From JAHECQ01 sp047638695 (GTDB lineage: Bacteria; Actinomycetota; Acidimicrobiia; Acidimicrobiales; SZUA-35): a stretch of 64,000 nucleotides of DNA. This document shows, one piece after another, positions 25,637 to 35,200 of the stretch (the stretch's first letter is position 1; every line of letters starts with the position of its first letter). The stretch covers positions 32,446 to 96,445 of the forward strand of contig JBLINY010000004.1 of the NCBI GenBank assembly GCA_047638695.1, in the 5' to 3' direction. Made by a program: the position numbers and the translations under genes. Under the pieces are notes generated by a model. That model saw only the letters and a list, made by a program, of their open reading frames with translations, was not told the DNA's origin and made no database searches.

Positions 25637-26149
25637 ATGGGTGATCTCACGTCGACTGAGTTCGGGACTGTTCTCCTTGCCCTACGAGTGATCTTCGGTT
25701 TGGTTTTCGCCGGTCACGGTTGGGGAAAATGTAAGAATGGCATCGACGGCACCGCAGGGTGGTTCGACAGCATCGGTATGAAGCCGGGTCGAGTGCATGC
25801 GCTGCTCGCGTCGATCACCGAGATCGGCGCTGGCCTGATGCTGGCAGCTGGCTTACTCACATCGTTCGCGGCGGCCGGGGTGGTGGGCGTCATGGCGGTC
25901 GCTGGCTACACGTCGCACCGGAAGAACGGCTTCTTCATTGTGAAGGACGGTTGGGAATACACCTTCATCGTCGCCCTCATCGCTGTTTCCATTGCCGGGC
26001 TTGGCCCGGGCAAATGGTCGATCGATTCGGCCCTGTCGATCTCAGACTCGCTCAACGGCTTCGTCGGTTTGGCCATTGCCTTGGTGCTCGGTGTTGGCGT
26101 TGGTATCGCTCAGCTAGCCCTGTTCTATCGCCCACCGGCTGAGGCCTAG
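25637..26149 (+). CDS. DoxX-family membrane protein
   Basis: A 170-residue four-helix membrane protein of the DoxX/SURF4 type. An N-terminal helix with VIFGLVFAGHGWGKCKNG is followed by the ALLASITEIGAGLMLAAGLLT signature helix, a third helix after the YTSHRKNGFFI loop, and a fourth at the C-terminus (VGLAIALVLGVGVGIAQLALF). GGAGG lies just upstream of ATG 25637, inside the end of the PPOX gene. DoxX-like proteins take part in quinone-linked or redox-stress membrane complexes; the specific role is unknown. Confidence 0.85.
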   Translation: MGDLTSTEFGTVLLALRVIFGLVFAGHGWGKCKNGIDGTAGWFDSIGMKPGRVHALLASITEIGAGLMLAAGLLTSFAAAGVVGVMAVAGYTSHRKNGFFIVKDGWEYTFIVALIAVSIAGLGPGKWSIDSALSISDSLNGFVGLAIALVLGVGVGIAQLALFYRPPAEA

Positions 26150-26157
26150 GCGCCAAG

Positions 26158-27846
26158 TCAGTTGGTCGTAGTTGTCTCGAGGACTGTTGTTGTTTCGAGA
26201 GTGGCAGTTGTCTCGAGGGTTGTCGTTGTTGCCAGCCGCCGCCGCTCGGTGAAGTAGACGTCGATTCGTACGTCGTCCTCTGCGATCTCGATGAGCTTCA
26301 GCACAAGCTCGGTCGACGCTGGCTCGGTAGGTCCGACGACATCGACAACGACGCGTTTGCCGTCGAACTCGACGGCCGCCACCGTGAGGTCGTTCTTGCG
26401 AGCGAAGGCGTTGACGGCCGTCGCCATCTGGTCTTGTTTCACTTCGAGAGGCGTAGGCGCCGACGCCGGGGCAACGATTGACCGTGGCACCCAGGTGAGA
26501 CGCACGGTCAGATCGAGACCCAACTCTGCGGTGAGCCGGTCGATGAGCGCATCGACCGAGGGCGACTGGCCGGTGCCGACGACGTCGACGCGAAGGACGT
26601 CGGCGCGCAATGAAACTGACTCGAGCTGGTACTCATTTTCGTCGCCGGCACTTTCGACCAGCCATTGATTCACGACGTCCTCGACCGACCGCAGCTGTCG
26701 CTCCTCGTCGGTCTCGATCGTCGTGGTGGGCGCAGCGGTCGTAGTTGTCGTTGCTTGTTGGGTGCGGGTCCATTGCACGCTGGCTCGCGCCTCGTCTCCG
26801 AGAATAGGACCGAGGAGCCGCTCGAGTTCGGTCTGTTCGGGAGGCTGGATGAGTCCGGAAATTTCAACCGAGACCCGCTGTAGATCGGCGTTGATGTCGA
26901 CATCATCGACATCAAGTTCGTAGCCCTCCAACCAGACAGCGACGGCTTCGTCGACCTGTTGTTGCGTCTGTGCCGATCGGGCGGCGGCCACGCTGGCCCG
27001 AATCAACGGAACGGCTACGGCAACAACGACGGCCACTGCGATCGCGGTGCCGGCGAGGATGCCGGGGGTAGTTCGGGCAAGTCGTCGGGGCGGCACGAAG
27101 CCAGTAACGACGAATACGGTGAGACCAGCCAGGATGATGGCAGCGAGGTTGGTTCCGTACAGGAGTAGGGCACCGGCAGCGAGGTCGAGACGGCCCGCCT
27201 CGAGCGTGATGCCAACGGTTCCTAACGGTGGCACCAGAGCGACCGCGACCGCGACGCCCGGAAGTGCTGCCGATGCGTCCTTACGTACGGTTGCATAGCT
27301 CCCAGCGACTCCTGCGGCCAGGGCTACGACAAGATCGCGTAGATCGGGGCTGGTGCGCGAGATCACCTCGTTCGGCAGGGCTCCATCGGGGATAATCAGG
27401 GAGATGGCATAGGCAACGATGATGCACCAAACCGTTGCGACCGTCACCCGAATGGTGGACTCGATGATCTTGTTGGGCAGGGCCATCGAGATGGCGGCAG
27501 CCAGGCCGAGCACAGGTGTCATCAAGGGCGCCAAAAGCATGGCACCGATGACAACCGCGGCCGAGTCGGCGGAGAGCCCCATGACGGCCACGATGACGGC
27601 GAGGGTCAACATCACGGTGAAGCGAAATACCCAAGCTTCCACCCGGACCATCGCCAGGTCGTTCATGACGCGCCGGCGTTCTTCGGGCTCGAGGTAGCGA
27701 TGCCACCATTCGCGCTGAGGCCGTTCGCGGCCAGGCCCAGTTGGAGTGCCGCCGACAGACACGGGACTTGTAGCGTACGGAGAGCCCGGTGCCTCGCCTC
27801 GTTGGTCTGGATGCAGCAACCGCTCCTTCAGCGACTGGCTGGTCAA
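26158..27846 (-). CDS. DUF389-family membrane protein with Thr-rich C-terminus
   Basis: About 562 residues. After a Pro-rich N-terminus, several transmembrane helices form a DUF389 core, including AVVIGAMLLAPLMTPVLGLAAAI, VALAAGVAGSYATVRKDASAALPGVAVAVALVPPLG and an AAIILAGLTVFVVTGFVPP helix. A ~300-residue extracytoplasmic part follows with three BON-like alpha/beta repeats (VSVEISGLIQPPEQ, LRVDVVGTGQSP, VVVDVVGPTEP) and a Thr-rich tail made of imperfect ETT repeats. The start is uncertain: TTG 27846 avoids overlap with the divergent gene, but GTG 27762 or ATG 27666 would still keep the core. Confidence 0.78.
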   Translation of the reverse strand: MTSQSLKERLLHPDQRGEAPGSPYATSPVSVGGTPTGPGRERPQREWWHRYLEPEERRRVMNDLAMVRVEAWVFRFTVMLTLAVIVAVMGLSADSAAVVIGAMLLAPLMTPVLGLAAAISMALPNKIIESTIRVTVATVWCIIVAYAISLIIPDGALPNEVISRTSPDLRDLVVALAAGVAGSYATVRKDASAALPGVAVAVALVPPLGTVGITLEAGRLDLAAGALLLYGTNLAAIILAGLTVFVVTGFVPPRRLARTTPGILAGTAIAVAVVVAVAVPLIRASVAAARSAQTQQQVDEAVAVWLEGYELDVDDVDINADLQRVSVEISGLIQPPEQTELERLLGPILGDEARASVQWTRTQQATTTTTAAPTTTIETDEERQLRSVEDVVNQWLVESAGDENEYQLESVSLRADVLRVDVVGTGQSPSVDALIDRLTAELGLDLTVRLTWVPRSIVAPASAPTPLEVKQDQMATAVNAFARKNDLTVAAVEFDGKRVVVDVVGPTEPASTELVLKLIEIAEDDVRIDVYFTERRRLATTTTLETTATLETTTVLETTTTN

Positions 27847-27878
27847 GCAAAGGTCTTTTCTGACCGACCCTTTAAGAC

Positions 27879-28418
27879 ATGGAGTCCGAATCCGATCTCG
27901 GATTGCACCCACCCTGGGTCCGTTGGCTGGCCGTTCCCCTGGCCTTACTGGTGCTGCTCCTTGCTGCGCTCGCAGTGAGCGCTGAGTCGCGTCAGGAGTA
28001 TCTGGATCGTCAAGCGGTCGAGGCGGCGGCCGGCGACGAGCCAGCCAATGACCCGTCGAGTGGGTCACCCTCCGGTCAGTCGCGCACGGCGGAGCACTCC
28101 GGTTCCGGCGGTTCTGGCGGTTCAGCGACCGAGGCAGGGCGGTTGATAATCCAGACCGAGAACGGTCCTGTTGAGCTCACGCTCGACGGACAGACGGCTT
28201 CTGGCCAGGGGAGCGATGGCGCTGTCCTGGCGCTCCAGCCCGATCCCGCCGGCGACATTGTCGGATTCCGGGTCGACGGCGACGGCACCTTCAAACCCGT
28301 CCGCCGCGGTGAGCCGACCGAAGACATGACGTTGTTGGGCCGGATGCCGACGCGACTGACCCCGACCAGACTGACCCGGACGAGTCGTCGATCGATTGGC
28401 GCGCCGTTGGGGTCCTGA
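27879..28418 (+). CDS. DUF4129-type operon protein, N-terminal part (frame broken near 28335)
   Basis: This frame encodes a hydrophobic helix (~14-36) and a Gly/Ser-rich linker followed by an acidic segment to about residue 152. After ED-MTLL it turns basic and unnatural (RMPTRLTPTRLTRTSRR) and stops at 28418. The -1 frame is open from 28313 and reads naturally (DADATDPDQTDPDESSIDW) into a transmembrane helix and the DUF4129 domain. I infer one protein interrupted by a single-base indel around 28335-28345; this entry is its N-terminal half. DUF4129 proteins commonly sit beside MoxR and DUF58 genes. Confidence 0.6.
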   Translation: MESESDLGLHPPWVRWLAVPLALLVLLLAALAVSAESRQEYLDRQAVEAAAGDEPANDPSSGSPSGQSRTAEHSGSGGSGGSATEAGRLIIQTENGPVELTLDGQTASGQGSDGAVLALQPDPAGDIVGFRVDGDGTFKPVRRGEPTEDMTLLGRMPTRLTPTRLTRTSRRSIGAPLGS

Positions 28419-28426
28419 TTCTGGCA

Positions 28427-28888
28427 GTGGTTGGCCTGTCGTTGGCCGGCTGGTGGTTCTTCTATTTCAGTCGACAGAAGAGGGGAGAGGACGCGCCGCC
28501 TTCGACGGTGGGCTCTGTCCCGTCCGGGCTCTCGGGTTGGGAAGCCCTCGATGCATTCCTCGCTGAGTTGTTGGCCGACCCTGACCCGACACGGGCCATC
28601 CGAATGGCTGTGGCCTGCGTCGAACAGGGGATGGGTCGGCTGCCGGGCCGGCCGTCAGAGCGAACGCCACAAGAGTGGCTGCTGATGGTCGATACCACCG
28701 ATCCGCCCCTGGCCACCCGGTTGAGGCCCCTCGTCGACCGATATTGCGACATTCGGTTTGGTAACCATCAGGCTTCCTCCAGGGAACGAGATGACGCCGT
28801 GTCCGAGCTGCGCGAGTTGGTATACCTGGCGCTGGACCACCCTTCGAAGCATGCACGGTTGCCTGTCGATGAGACGGCCGTCTCGTGA
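28427..28888 (+). CDS. DUF4129 domain protein, C-terminal part
   Basis: This encodes the second transmembrane helix (VGLSLAGWWFFYF) and the cytosolic DUF4129 domain (ALDAFLAELLADPDPTRAI, RLPGRPSERTPQEWLLMV, DIRFGNHQASSRERDDAVSEL). GTG 28427 is the first start codon in frame but would cut the helix in half; the frame is open back to 28313 and continues the upstream gene. The fragment overlaps the next gene by four bases. If the upstream indel is a sequencing error, the two entries are one ~336-residue gene. Confidence 0.7.
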   Translation: MVGLSLAGWWFFYFSRQKRGEDAPPSTVGSVPSGLSGWEALDAFLAELLADPDPTRAIRMAVACVEQGMGRLPGRPSERTPQEWLLMVDTTDPPLATRLRPLVDRYCDIRFGNHQASSRERDDAVSELRELVYLALDHPSKHARLPVDETAVS

Positions 28889-29289
28889 GGTTCGCTGCGG
28901 AGTCCTTTTGGTTCTTCTTCTTTGCGGCGTCGTGCGGTGTCGGCATCGTGCTGTTCGTCCTGGCCCGTCGGATGTCATCAGGCGAGAAGAACGCAGGGCC
29001 GTTGATTCCCGAGCCCGTCATGGTTGCGGGTCTTGCCGAGGCCAGTCTGGATCTCGTGGCCATCGACCAACATCTGGCCAGGCAACCGCAGGTGGTTGTA
29101 GATCTCTTGCACGAACTGGCGGCAGCGCTCGACGTCGACGCCGGGCGGCCACCCTCGGCTCCGCATGACGCCCCCTCGGTACGTCTCGAAGCCGAACGGC
29201 TCCTGGGCGTGCTCGAGCACCAGGTGTTCGCAACCGACCGCGCCGCGTCACCGAACCCATATCCAGCGACTGCAGAAATCGAGAACTGA
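28885..29289 (+). CDS. Small membrane-anchored protein in the MoxR operon
   Basis: A 134-residue protein with one N-terminal transmembrane helix (SFWFFFFAASCGVGIVLFVLA) and a helical cytosolic remainder with leucine-rich stretches (VVVDLLHELAAALDV, RLEAERLLGVLEHQVF). GTG 28885 overlaps the DUF4129 stop (GTGA) and the stop is two bases before moxR, so it is a tightly packed member of the operon. I do not recognise a family; position suggests an accessory of the MoxR/DUF58 membrane complex. Confidence 0.65.
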   Translation: MRFAAESFWFFFFAASCGVGIVLFVLARRMSSGEKNAGPLIPEPVMVAGLAEASLDLVAIDQHLARQPQVVVDLLHELAAALDVDAGRPPSAPHDAPSVRLEAERLLGVLEHQVFATDRAASPNPYPATAEIEN

Positions 29290-29291
29290 CG

Positions 29292-30299
29292 ATGAGCCAT
29301 CACGACGTGCAACAGGCCAGCTCGTACCTATTGGACCATCTTGAACAGGTCATTGTCGGAAAGCGATCGACGTTGGCCCTCATCGTGGCCTCGCTCCTCG
29401 CAGACGGTCACGTTCTGCTCGAAGACGTACCCGGCGTTGCCAAAACGGCGACGGCGCGATCGCTGGCCCAAGCGGCGGGGATGGACTTCTCGCGGGTGCA
29501 GTTCACTCCCGACCTGATTCCGGCTGACATCACGGGGTCGTCGGTTCTCTCAGGCAAAGAGAACTTCGACATCGAGTTCAAGCCGGGGCCAGTCTTCGCC
29601 AACCTTGTGTTGGGCGACGAGATCAACCGAGCCCCGCCGAAGACCCAGTCCGCGCTGCTGGAGGCGATGGAAGAACGCCAGGTGACGGTGGACGGCGTCA
29701 CTCACAAGCTGCCAAACCCTTTCATGGTCGTCGGGACCCAGAACCCCATCGAGTCTGAGGGCACCTATCCGTTGCCCGAAGCTCAGCTCGACCGCTTCTT
29801 GATGCGAATGGGGATTGGCTACCGGTCGAATGAAGCCGAGGTCGATCTGATCATGCGTCGGGCTCAACGCCGGGCTGATGCGATTGTTCTGCAGCCAATG
29901 ATGGATGCCAGCGGCGTGGCCGGTCTGCAACAGCGGGTTGAAGAGGTGCATCTGAGCCTCCCAGTAGCGGAGTACGTGGTTGGTCTGGTCGAGGCAACGC
30001 GCTCGAGTCCGCGAACGGAGGCCGGTGCTAGTCCGCGGGGTTCTCTTGCCCTGCTGAAGGCCAGCCGGGCCTGGGCGGCCATGCACGGTCGTTCGTACGT
30101 CTTGCCCGATGATGTCAAGGCCATGGCCGTTCCGTGCCTGGCCCATCGTCTCCTGTTGCTCCCAGACCAATGGGTGCGTGGTGTGCGTCAGGGACAGGTT
30201 GTCAACGAGGTGTTGCAGACCGTGCCGGCGCCGCAACCCACCGACGCTGTTGAAGCTCACGCCCAGGTCGAGCCAGTACCGGCTGTCGCCGTTTCCTGA
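29292..30299 (+). CDS. MoxR-family AAA+ ATPase
   Basis: A 335-residue AAA+ ATPase chaperone of the MoxR/RavA type. Walker A is in EDVPGVAKTATA (~44-55), Walker B in LVLGDEINRAPPKTQSALLEAMEERQV, sensor 1 in VVGTQNPIESEGTYPLPEAQLDRF, and the C-terminal lid carries the SRAWAAMHGRSYVLPDDVKAMA segment. MoxR proteins remodel or mature membrane-associated complexes, usually with DUF58 and VWA partners, and a DUF58 gene follows five bases after the stop. Start at ATG 29292. Confidence 0.95.
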   Translation: MSHHDVQQASSYLLDHLEQVIVGKRSTLALIVASLLADGHVLLEDVPGVAKTATARSLAQAAGMDFSRVQFTPDLIPADITGSSVLSGKENFDIEFKPGPVFANLVLGDEINRAPPKTQSALLEAMEERQVTVDGVTHKLPNPFMVVGTQNPIESEGTYPLPEAQLDRFLMRMGIGYRSNEAEVDLIMRRAQRRADAIVLQPMMDASGVAGLQQRVEEVHLSLPVAEYVVGLVEATRSSPRTEAGASPRGSLALLKASRAWAAMHGRSYVLPDDVKAMAVPCLAHRLLLLPDQWVRGVRQGQVVNEVLQTVPAPQPTDAVEAHAQVEPVPAVAVS

Positions 30300-30303
30300 G
30301 CTC

Positions 30304-31578
30304 TTGAGTCGCCACCTCACGTACCGATTTTGGCTGTGTGTGATCTCGGGGCTCGGCGCGCTCGTGCTCGCGCTTGGAGCCCAAGAGATCGCTTTCCTGG
30401 CTGTCGCATCTCCCTTTCTGTGCGCCGTTGTTGTCTCACTGGTCGAGGGTTGGTGGCCGGTTGCCACCGTTAGAGGTGTGCGCCTCTCGAACCACCAGGT
30501 TGTAGAAGGCGACAGGCTCGAGTTTCTGGTGCAGGTCACGGCTCCCCGGCCGCTGCCGTGGTTGGAAGTCGAGCTGCAGTTGCCGGGCGGGATCGAATCA
30601 GTCGGGCCGACCCGCCACGTGACCCCGTTGCGCGGCACCGAGCAGTTTCGATTCTCGATGTGTGCCGCCCGGTGGGGTGTCCGCGGGCCTGAATGGGTGA
30701 GCCTGCTGACCCGCGATCGACTCGGACTGACCGAACGACTTCACCACGTCGCCTTGGACGAAGACATCCGCATCCATCCGCCGACCGAGCGCCTCACCAA
30801 TCTGGTGAGCCTTCAAAAGACTCGACTGATGAGTGGAGACCATCGCAGTCGTCGTCGTGGTGGTGGTACCGAGCTCGCTGAGGTGCGGCCCTATTGGTCT
30901 GGCGATCCCATCCGCAGCATTCACCCTCGGTTGTCGGCTCGGCGAGGCGCGCCGTATGTGCTCGAGCGTCACCCTGAACAGGCATCAGACATTGTTCTGT
31001 TCGTCGACTCAGTGCAGGACATCGGTGTCGATCTCGACACCACCCTGCGGTGGACGGTTACCGCCGCCATGACCCTGGCCGAACAGCACCTGCGGGCCAT
31101 GGACCGGGTAGGGATTCTCGACCGTGGGGCGGGTGTCCGATGGCTCGATGCAGGAATGGGTCGCCAAGCGCAGCATGCAATCGTCGACATGCTCCTCAAT
31201 ACCTCGGTGTTGCGGTCTCGCTCCGTCGATCAGCCGACCATTCCTGTCGATCGACTGCCCAAGGGGGCCACGGTCTTCGCCCTCTCCCCACTGTTGTCGA
31301 CGGTGATCTACGGCGACCTCGCTCGGTTGCGGCAGCGCGGCCACGAGGTCATCGTGGTGACACCGAAGTCACCCGAATCGGGCAGTGCTTCGCCACTGGC
31401 CCGGCGAATCGTGGGGCTGAATGCCGAAGTTCGGCGGCGGGCACTCGCCGACGCCGGGGTGCTTGTCATTCCATGGGACCCAAGCGAACCACTCGACCAA
31501 ACGCTTATCCAGGCTGACCTGGTGCGGCGTCGCTTCGCCCCATCGCGAGGGGGCGCTTTGGCGGGTGCCGGTTCATGA
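30304..31578 (+). CDS. DUF58 domain protein
   Basis: About 424 residues. Two N-terminal transmembrane helices (~12-28 and ~31-50) are followed by an extracytoplasmic-like beta domain and then the DUF58 region, with the GTELAEVRPYWSGDPIRSIHPRLSARRG signature and a VWA-like fold after it (DIVLFVDSVQDIG, in place of a full MIDAS). TTG 30304 is chosen because it follows the moxR stop directly; no strong ribosome site is seen and coupling is likely. The standard MoxR partner role is known only from other systems. Confidence 0.87.
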   Translation: MSRHLTYRFWLCVISGLGALVLALGAQEIAFLAVASPFLCAVVVSLVEGWWPVATVRGVRLSNHQVVEGDRLEFLVQVTAPRPLPWLEVELQLPGGIESVGPTRHVTPLRGTEQFRFSMCAARWGVRGPEWVSLLTRDRLGLTERLHHVALDEDIRIHPPTERLTNLVSLQKTRLMSGDHRSRRRGGGTELAEVRPYWSGDPIRSIHPRLSARRGAPYVLERHPEQASDIVLFVDSVQDIGVDLDTTLRWTVTAAMTLAEQHLRAMDRVGILDRGAGVRWLDAGMGRQAQHAIVDMLLNTSVLRSRSVDQPTIPVDRLPKGATVFALSPLLSTVIYGDLARLRQRGHEVIVVTPKSPESGSASPLARRIVGLNAEVRRRALADAGVLVIPWDPSEPLDQTLIQADLVRRRFAPSRGGALAGAGS

Positions 31579-32222
31579 GCAACAACTTCGTGAGCAACAA
31601 CTTGGTGACCAAAAAAGAGGCGCCCTTGAAGAGGCGCCAACAAGTCGAGGCCCTCTCGACGGGTGAGGCCGTGGCCGCAGCAGCGATCATGCTGCTGTGG
31701 TGTCTCGTTCCATTGGTCATTGGCATGCCCGTGCTGATGGCACTGCTGCTGGCAGCGATCGGGCTCGGTCTGCTGTGGACGGCCCTGCTCACCGGAAGCT
31801 ATTTGGCGCTCTCGATTTCCCTGCTCTACGCCAGCGTGTTGACGGCGATCAGCTTCGCCGAGAGCGATGCGTTGGGGCTGGGGGTAGCACCGCCGGCCCT
31901 GGCGAGCCTGTTTGTCCTCGGCGATCTGGTCAGAGTGGCCTACGCCCGTCGCCGCGCCAGTGTTGTCTCGGACCGACTGCTCCGCTCAGCGCTTGCCGGG
32001 AGTCTTGGAGTCGGCCTTCTGACCTCGGCGTCGACCGCCATGATTTGGCTGGTCGGCGATGGCGCTGAGGGAGTCAATTGGCTGTGGACCCCCATCGCCG
32101 CCAGTGTGCTCATCGTGCTCCTAGCGGTGCTGGTGGTGGCGCAAGCCCGCAGGGCCATCGCCGCCGATCGGCGTAGGTGGACACCCGGTGAGCACGTTCC
32201 GCAGCCACCAACGCACTACTGA
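31575..32222 (+). CDS. Polytopic membrane protein closing the MoxR operon
   Basis: A 215-residue protein with about five transmembrane helices between residues 33 and 190 and a basic C-terminal tail (ARRAIAADRRRW). ATG 31575 overlaps the DUF58 stop by four bases. The N-terminus contains a short duplication (MSNNF/VSNNL) encoded by a tandem repeat of GAGCAACAACTT. No family is recognised. By position it is a membrane partner of the MoxR-DUF58-DUF4129 group, where transglutaminase or VWA proteins often occur instead. Confidence 0.65.
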   Translation: MSNNFVSNNLVTKKEAPLKRRQQVEALSTGEAVAAAAIMLLWCLVPLVIGMPVLMALLLAAIGLGLLWTALLTGSYLALSISLLYASVLTAISFAESDALGLGVAPPALASLFVLGDLVRVAYARRRASVVSDRLLRSALAGSLGVGLLTSASTAMIWLVGDGAEGVNWLWTPIAASVLIVLLAVLVVAQARRAIAADRRRWTPGEHVPQPPTHY

Positions 32223-32275
32223 TCAAACCACTCTCGGGCTCGCTCTGTCTTGGTGGCGTGTCGTACGTTCGTGCG

Positions 32276-35200
32276 ATGGTCGCTCCAACGCAGGCAGTCG
32301 AACCCACGATGACGCCAACCGGACCGTGGCGCATCGGCGTCGATGTCGGTGGCACGTTCACCGACCTGGTGTTGGCTGACCAGCATGGTCGAAGTTGGGT
32401 GGCCAAGGTCCCGTCGGTGCCCGCAGACCCAAGTCGAGGTGTCCTGAACGCCGTAGCCAGCATGGCTGACGATCTTGGCCAATCGGTCGCCGATGTGCTT
32501 TCAGGGTGCGCCCTTTTCGTCCACGGTTCGACCGTGGCTACCAACACGATGCTGGAAGGCAAGGGCGCCAAGGTCGGCTTGCTGACTACCGAAGGCTTCC
32601 GGGACGCGCTCGAGTTGCGTCGCGGACTACGAGAGGACCAGTGGAACCATCGGGTTCCCTACGCGCCCGTGCTGGTGCCGCGGTATTTGCGATGCGGTGT
32701 TGGCGGTCGGATCGATCCTGATGGCGTGGAGATAGCGCCGCCGGTTGCATCCGATATCGAGGCTGCGGCCGCGATCTTCGACGAAGAGAACGTTGAGGCC
32801 GTCGCCATTGCCTTCTTCAACAGCTTCGTGAACGACAGCCATGAGCAGGCGGCCGAGGCTGCGTTGAGCCAGAGCTGGGACGGCCAGTGGGTCACTCGCT
32901 CGGCCGACATCAGCCCGATGATGGGCGAGTACGAGCGAACGTCTACCGCCGTCGTGAACGCAGCGCTTCTGCCGCGAGTAGCTGCTTACCTCCAGGCGCT
33001 CGATGCCGAGTTGGCCGAGCTCGGATTGCAGCGACCGATCCTGATGGTGCAGTCGAACGGTGGAGCCGCCTCGGTGGCCACTGTGGCCCCTCGGCCCGTG
33101 AATCTGCTGCTCAGCGGCCCGGCGGCTGCTGTTGGGGCCCTGAATCGTTATCGGCAGGCCATCGATGAGGCTGCTGGACCCGCCGCCAGCGCGAGCGACG
33201 ACGACGAAGATGACGCCGGCAATCTGATCTCGATGGAGATTGGCGGCACGTCGTGCGACGTTCTGCTGATGTCGGGAGGCCACGTTGCTACTCGTGACGA
33301 TCTCCAGATTGCCGGCTACCACGTATCGACTCCGGCTATTGATATCCACACCATCGGCGCTGGCGGCGGCACCATCGCCGGCGTCGACACGGCCGGGTTG
33401 ATGTTCGTCGGCCCCCAAGGCGCTGGGGCCGATCCCGGGCCCGCCTGCTACGGCTACGGGGGTACCGAGCCGACCGTCACCGACGCGCAGCTTGTGCTTG
33501 GCCGGCTACGCCCCGGCCTCTATGCCGGGGGGTCGATCGATCTCGACCTCGAAGCGGCGCGAGATGCCATCCGAACCAGGGTTGCCGAGCCGCTGGGACT
33601 ATCTGTCGAGGACGCGGCGGCAGGAATCATCACGCTGCTCGAACAGAATCTGTTGGCGGCGGTCGAGTACATTTCGATCGAACGGGGTCACGCCCCGCGC
33701 CGTTTCACCTTGGTGGCCGCTGGCGGAGCTGGTCCAATGCACGGTGAGACGGTGGCCCGCGGTCTTGGATGCAAGCGGGTGTATGTGCCCCGCGATGCGG
33801 GCGCCCTTTGCGCAGTCGGCATGCTTCACGCCGACGTTCGGCAGGATTTTCAACGCTTCCTCGCGGGGTCGCTCGATGACATCGAACACCACTTGGTCAT
33901 CGACGCGGTCGCCGATCTCGAGGCCCAGGCCTCTAGCGCCCTCGCTGACGAGGGCTTCGGCGCCGACGACGTTGTGCTGCGTCGTGAGCTCGATCTGCAT
34001 CATCCCGGGCAGTTGTGGTCGATCAAGATCGGCGTGCCGGTTGATGATGGCGGGCATCTGAGGTTCGACCCTGTTGCCATTCGGGCGGCGTTCGAAACGG
34101 AGTACCAGCGGCTTTACGGCCATGTGCAGGAGGGTGGCACGATCCTGATCGCGTCGGCCCGGGTCGTGGCCGTTGCCTCCACCGGCGCACTGGCATCTGA
34201 CGACCGTGACCTGACCGATGCCGTGCCGGCGCCGATCGAGACTCGCAAGGTGTGGCACGGTGACGCTGGCTGGCTCGACACCCGGGTGTACGAAGGTTCG
34301 GTCCTGGTGCCCGGAGTGTCGTTGCTCGGACCGCTGTTGGTCGAGGAGCAGACCACGACGGTTCTGGTGGGGCCCGAGGCCGAGCTGGCGGTCGACCGCA
34401 CCGGCAACTTCACCATCGACCGCTTGCGCTCTTCGTCGAAGGCCAAGGCCGACCGTACGGGAAGTACCACGACCCCGACCGAAACAACGCAGGTTGCCGC
34501 ACGCAACCAACAGCAGCTTGATCCGGTTGTGCTCTCGCTGATGCAGAACCGCCTCGATCAGATCAGCCGCCACATGGGGTGGGTGATGACTCGCACCGCT
34601 CGATCGACAATCTTCAGCCAGAGTCACGACTTCTCGTGCTTCATCACCGATCCTCAGGGCACGCTGATCGCTAACGCTGACGGCATTCCGATCCACACCA
34701 GCGGTGGCGGGTTCGCCAGCCGAGCCATCATCAGCCGGTGGGGCGACCGGATCCGGCGTGACGACGTCTTCATTTTGTCCGACCCCTACGTCGCAGGCGG
34801 TAACCATCTGCCCGACTGGGTGGTTGGTCGCCCCATCTTCTTGCCACCTGAAGCCGGCGTCGTCATCGATCCCGACGACCCGAACGAAGGTTGGCGGCTG
34901 GCCGGGTTCTGCTGCAACCGGGCACATCAGAGTGACATTGGCGGCGGCCTCGCCGGCACCTACAACCCGGAGGCAACCGAGATCTGGCAAGAGGGAATTC
35001 GGCTCCCGGTTATGAAGCTCTACGACCGAGGCGAGGTGCGCGACGACCTCTGGCAGCTGTTGCTGATCAACTCCCGCACCCCGGAGCTCCTCGACGGCGA
35101 CCTTCTGGCCATGGTCGGGTCAACCCAGATTGGCGGTGAACGAGTTGCGGCGCTCGCCACCGAGCTCGGACTCGACTCGTACTTTGCTCACCTCGACGGC

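Noticed and set aside
29550..30638. 362-codon minus-strand frame over moxR/DUF58
   Set aside because: Overlaps two well-supported genes on the opposite strand and carries no signal or domain.
33599..34990. 463-codon antisense frame over hyuAB
   Set aside because: It mirrors the coding strand of a conserved fused enzyme; its sequence has no recognisable motif.
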